DNA from: Akkermansia muciniphila
Lineage (GTDB): Bacteria > Verrucomicrobiota > Verrucomicrobiia > Limisphaerales > SXQI01
Assembly: GCA_945867235.1 (NCBI GenBank)
Contig: CAMBHS010000009.1
Location: 1-38,991, forward strand
DNA length: 38,991 nt
Reading direction: 5' to 3'
The notes under the pieces were generated by a model. It was not told the DNA's origin, made no database searches, and saw only the letters and a list, made by a program, of their open reading frames with translations. How positions within the stretch are numbered: position 1 is the stretch's first letter; every line of letters begins with the position of its first letter. Below, piece after piece: positions 36,882-38,991 of this stretch. Position numbers and translations under genes: made by a program.

Positions 36882-37235
36882 TCCAACATCAACGCCTCAG
36901 TAGAACCGACGTTGCGTTAAGATCCCGCTGCAACCCTTCCGATAAACCGCCCCTCTACAGCGTTCACGAATAACTCATCAAAACTCCAAGGCGGAGGCTT
37001 GTTTGAGTTGACGGGAGCGAATACCTAGCGGTGCTATCGCTGGATAGAACAGTTTGGTGTTCACGCATCAGCGTGTCCCGCCATGGCTTCACACGGACAC
37101 CCTAAAGGGCGCACTCCAAACGTTTCTCCGGGCTGTTTCTCCAGCGATTCCGCAACTTCCATTTGAAAATTGCTATCCCCCTAATGTTTGCAAGGGGTTG
37201 AGCATTTTCGCATTTGCTGAGGACTTTCTTATTTG

Positions 37236-37263
37236 TTGACTTTTGCGTCTGATTTCCTATCTT
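37236..37263 (+). promoter_or_regulatory. Sigma-70-like promoter of the insertion sequence
   Basis: TTGACT (37236-37241), 16-nt spacer, TATCTT (37258-37263), 10 nt before ATG 37274. Confidence 0.45.
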
Positions 37264-37273
37264 GACCATACGA

Positions 37274-37639
37274 ATGGCTAGGATATTCGATCACGGTCAC
37301 AAATCTACTCTGGCGCTACGGCGTCGCAAAGGCTTTCTGCTCCAGCAGATTGATGTTCCCGCCGACCTTCTACGTGCCTCGGTCGTGGAACGCGTCGGCA
37401 GGTGCGGAAAAGCCACGTGCCGCTGTCATCACGGCGGCGCCATGCATGGTCCATTCTACTATTTAACTCAGTGTCTGGCCGTGGGAAAAATGAACAAGTT
37501 CCTTCTCAAAACCGAGGAACAACAGATGTCCGCACGGGTGGGCGTAGAACATTTCCACGTGCTACAGGAGCAGATGGAGGAACTCTCCCAGATTAATGCT
37601 GAGTTGCTTCGGCGTGGGGAAAGGCTCCTGCCTGAATAA
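37274..37639 (+). CDS. DUF6788-like small protein, IS accessory ORF
   Basis: VVERVGRCGKATCRCHHGGAMHGPFYYLTQC; directly upstream of and overlapping the transposase. Confidence 0.7.
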   Translation: MARIFDHGHKSTLALRRRKGFLLQQIDVPADLLRASVVERVGRCGKATCRCHHGGAMHGPFYYLTQCLAVGKMNKFLLKTEEQQMSARVGVEHFHVLQEQMEELSQINAELLRRGERLLPE

Positions 37640-38903
37640 CACCGATTTCAGTGAATTGCCGCGCTTCGTGCGTTACGCTCAAAAGGTGTTCCATCTGAAT
37701 TTGCTGGCGGGATCCTTCACTGATTCCCGGCTCCGCCCAGAAATTCCCGGGCGCGCTGTTGCCTTAAGCCTATTGTTCGGCGAGGTCGCCCAAATTCCCA
37801 GCCTGCACCAACTCCAATCTGAAACCAAATTGCCGCAGTGGCAGCACTGGGTGGGCTACTCTCACCGCATCAGTGACGATACCTTGGAGTATGTGAGTGA
37901 GCGCATGGATCCTGAGAAATTACGGCGAGGAGCTATTTGGATCAATCGTAAGCTCAAGCGAGGGAAAGCCTTCGAACAGAGCAAGGTCAACGGGTTGCTG
38001 GCACTCAGCCTAGATGCCAACGAGCAGTTTTGTAGCGACCATCGCTGTTGCCAAGATTGTTTAACCCGTGAGATCACGACCAAAGACGACACGGGTCAAC
38101 CGGTCAAACATCTCCAATACTACCACAAGCAGGTGTATGCGCAGTTGAGCGGTCCCCGATTGAGCGTGATTTTGGATGTCGAACCGATGCGCCAAGGAGA
38201 AGAAGAGTGCATGACGGCCTTGCGACTGCTGGATCGAATGCGCGAAAAGTACGGACCACGTTTTTTTGACCTAGTGGTGGTGGACGCATGGTATACCAAT
38301 GGGCCGTTTTTAAAGGCGGAGGTGGAGATGGGCTGGCCAGTGATCGCCGTTCTCAAACAGGCGCGCTACGACATTTACCAAGAGACTTTGGCACTGACCA
38401 AAGGCAAGCCCCCAACCGAAACCGTCAAGCGTGACGACCGCAAAGTGGAGATTTGGGATCTCCCCCAGATGACCTTAACCAATACCTATACCGAACCGGT
38501 GCGAGTGGTGCGTGCGCGGGAAACCTACATCCAACGCCAGCGCATCGGAGGTAGGTGGATCACCGAGGAAAAAGAGCAGAACTGGATTTGGGTTGTGGCC
38601 GGAGACTTGGCTGGTTATGTCGGCTCGATCATCCGAGATTGGTGCCATTTGCGGTGGAAAATTGAAAACAATGCATTCAATGAGTTGACCCAGGCTTGGC
38701 ATCTGACACATTGCGCCCATCATCATCCGGTAGCCCTCCAGGTCTTGCTTTGGATCAAGATCATGGCCTTCACGCTCTTTCATGCTTTTGCCATCTTGCA
38801 CGGCAAGCTGCTCCGGCTAGGGAAGGTCACCTTGATGGAGTTGCGCAATAGCCTCTATCGTTCCCTTTTATGCGGAGACGTGGTGCCCTTCTCTAGCGGA
38901 TGA
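37596..38903 (+). CDS. DDE (IS4-like / DDE_Tnp_1) transposase
   Basis: LLALSLDANEQFCSDH, FDLVVVDAWYTNGPFLKAE, RDWCHLRWKIENNAFNELTQAWHLTH consistent with D-D-E and a W-IEN-FN signature. Confidence 0.85.
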   Translation: MLSCFGVGKGSCLNNTDFSELPRFVRYAQKVFHLNLLAGSFTDSRLRPEIPGRAVALSLLFGEVAQIPSLHQLQSETKLPQWQHWVGYSHRISDDTLEYVSERMDPEKLRRGAIWINRKLKRGKAFEQSKVNGLLALSLDANEQFCSDHRCCQDCLTREITTKDDTGQPVKHLQYYHKQVYAQLSGPRLSVILDVEPMRQGEEECMTALRLLDRMREKYGPRFFDLVVVDAWYTNGPFLKAEVEMGWPVIAVLKQARYDIYQETLALTKGKPPTETVKRDDRKVEIWDLPQMTLTNTYTEPVRVVRARETYIQRQRIGGRWITEEKEQNWIWVVAGDLAGYVGSIIRDWCHLRWKIENNAFNELTQAWHLTHCAHHHPVALQVLLWIKIMAFTLFHAFAILHGKLLRLGKVTLMELRNSLYRSLLCGDVVPFSSG

Positions 38904-38991
38904 AACGGATCTGCCAACGATAAGTCGGTCAAACAATTTGAATCCAAAAACTCGGGTTCAAGGTGACGCTTAAGGAACACCTTTGGGCGGA

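Larger units (their letters stand above)
37236..38903 (+). mobile_element. Insertion sequence with DUF6788 + transposase; true ends not determined
   Basis: Two-ORF arrangement; no convincing terminal inverted repeats seen by eye, and the right end may lie beyond the window. Confidence 0.7.

Noticed and set aside
37596-37639. Programmed frameshift between the IS ORFs (GGGGAAAGG tract)
   Set aside because: The required shift is +1, not the usual -1, and the transposase has its own in-frame ATG at 37596; simple overlap is a sufficient explanation.
36900-38991. Terminal inverted repeats of the insertion sequence
   Set aside because: Comparison of both flanks gave no convincing match; the right end may be outside the window.

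Overview
This 39 kb window looks like bacterial chromosome, probably from Verrucomicrobia or the wider PVC group (inferred from protein families, not proven). It opens with a minus-strand Ig-like/surface protein gene that runs off the left edge and is missing from the ORF track. Other contents: a tightly packed plus-strand operon (PQQ-type beta-propeller, HemN-like radical SAM, chorismate-lyase-like, halogenase-like FAD oxidoreductase, GT4 glycosyltransferase, 4HBT thioesterase); a sorbosone-type dehydrogenase; topoisomerase III; TypA/BipA; tRNA-Asp(GTC); a minus-strand trio (beta-propeller, redoxin, heme-c/Cu-monooxygenase-like/TPR fusion); a small accessory island; bioA; mqnC; an HME-RND metal efflux cluster with no adaptor gene; a pseudopilin plus an STN-like protein; mpl; a TPR protein; glycerate kinase; a CotH/lamin-tail protein; and a DUF6788 + DDE transposase insertion sequence at the right edge. 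Best leads: (1) an octanucleotide array upstream of the edge gene that forms five overlapping ATG-AAA-AAA-TGA minicistrons, with the last repeat ATG in frame with the gene; (2) a DUF4258/DUF2283 toxin-antitoxin-like pair bracketed by two near-identical ~97 bp copies of a methylase-tail-like small ORF, in a chain of overlapping genes; (3) the aromatic-type biosynthetic operon; (4) the RND cluster with no membrane-fusion gene. All family calls were made by eye, without database searches.
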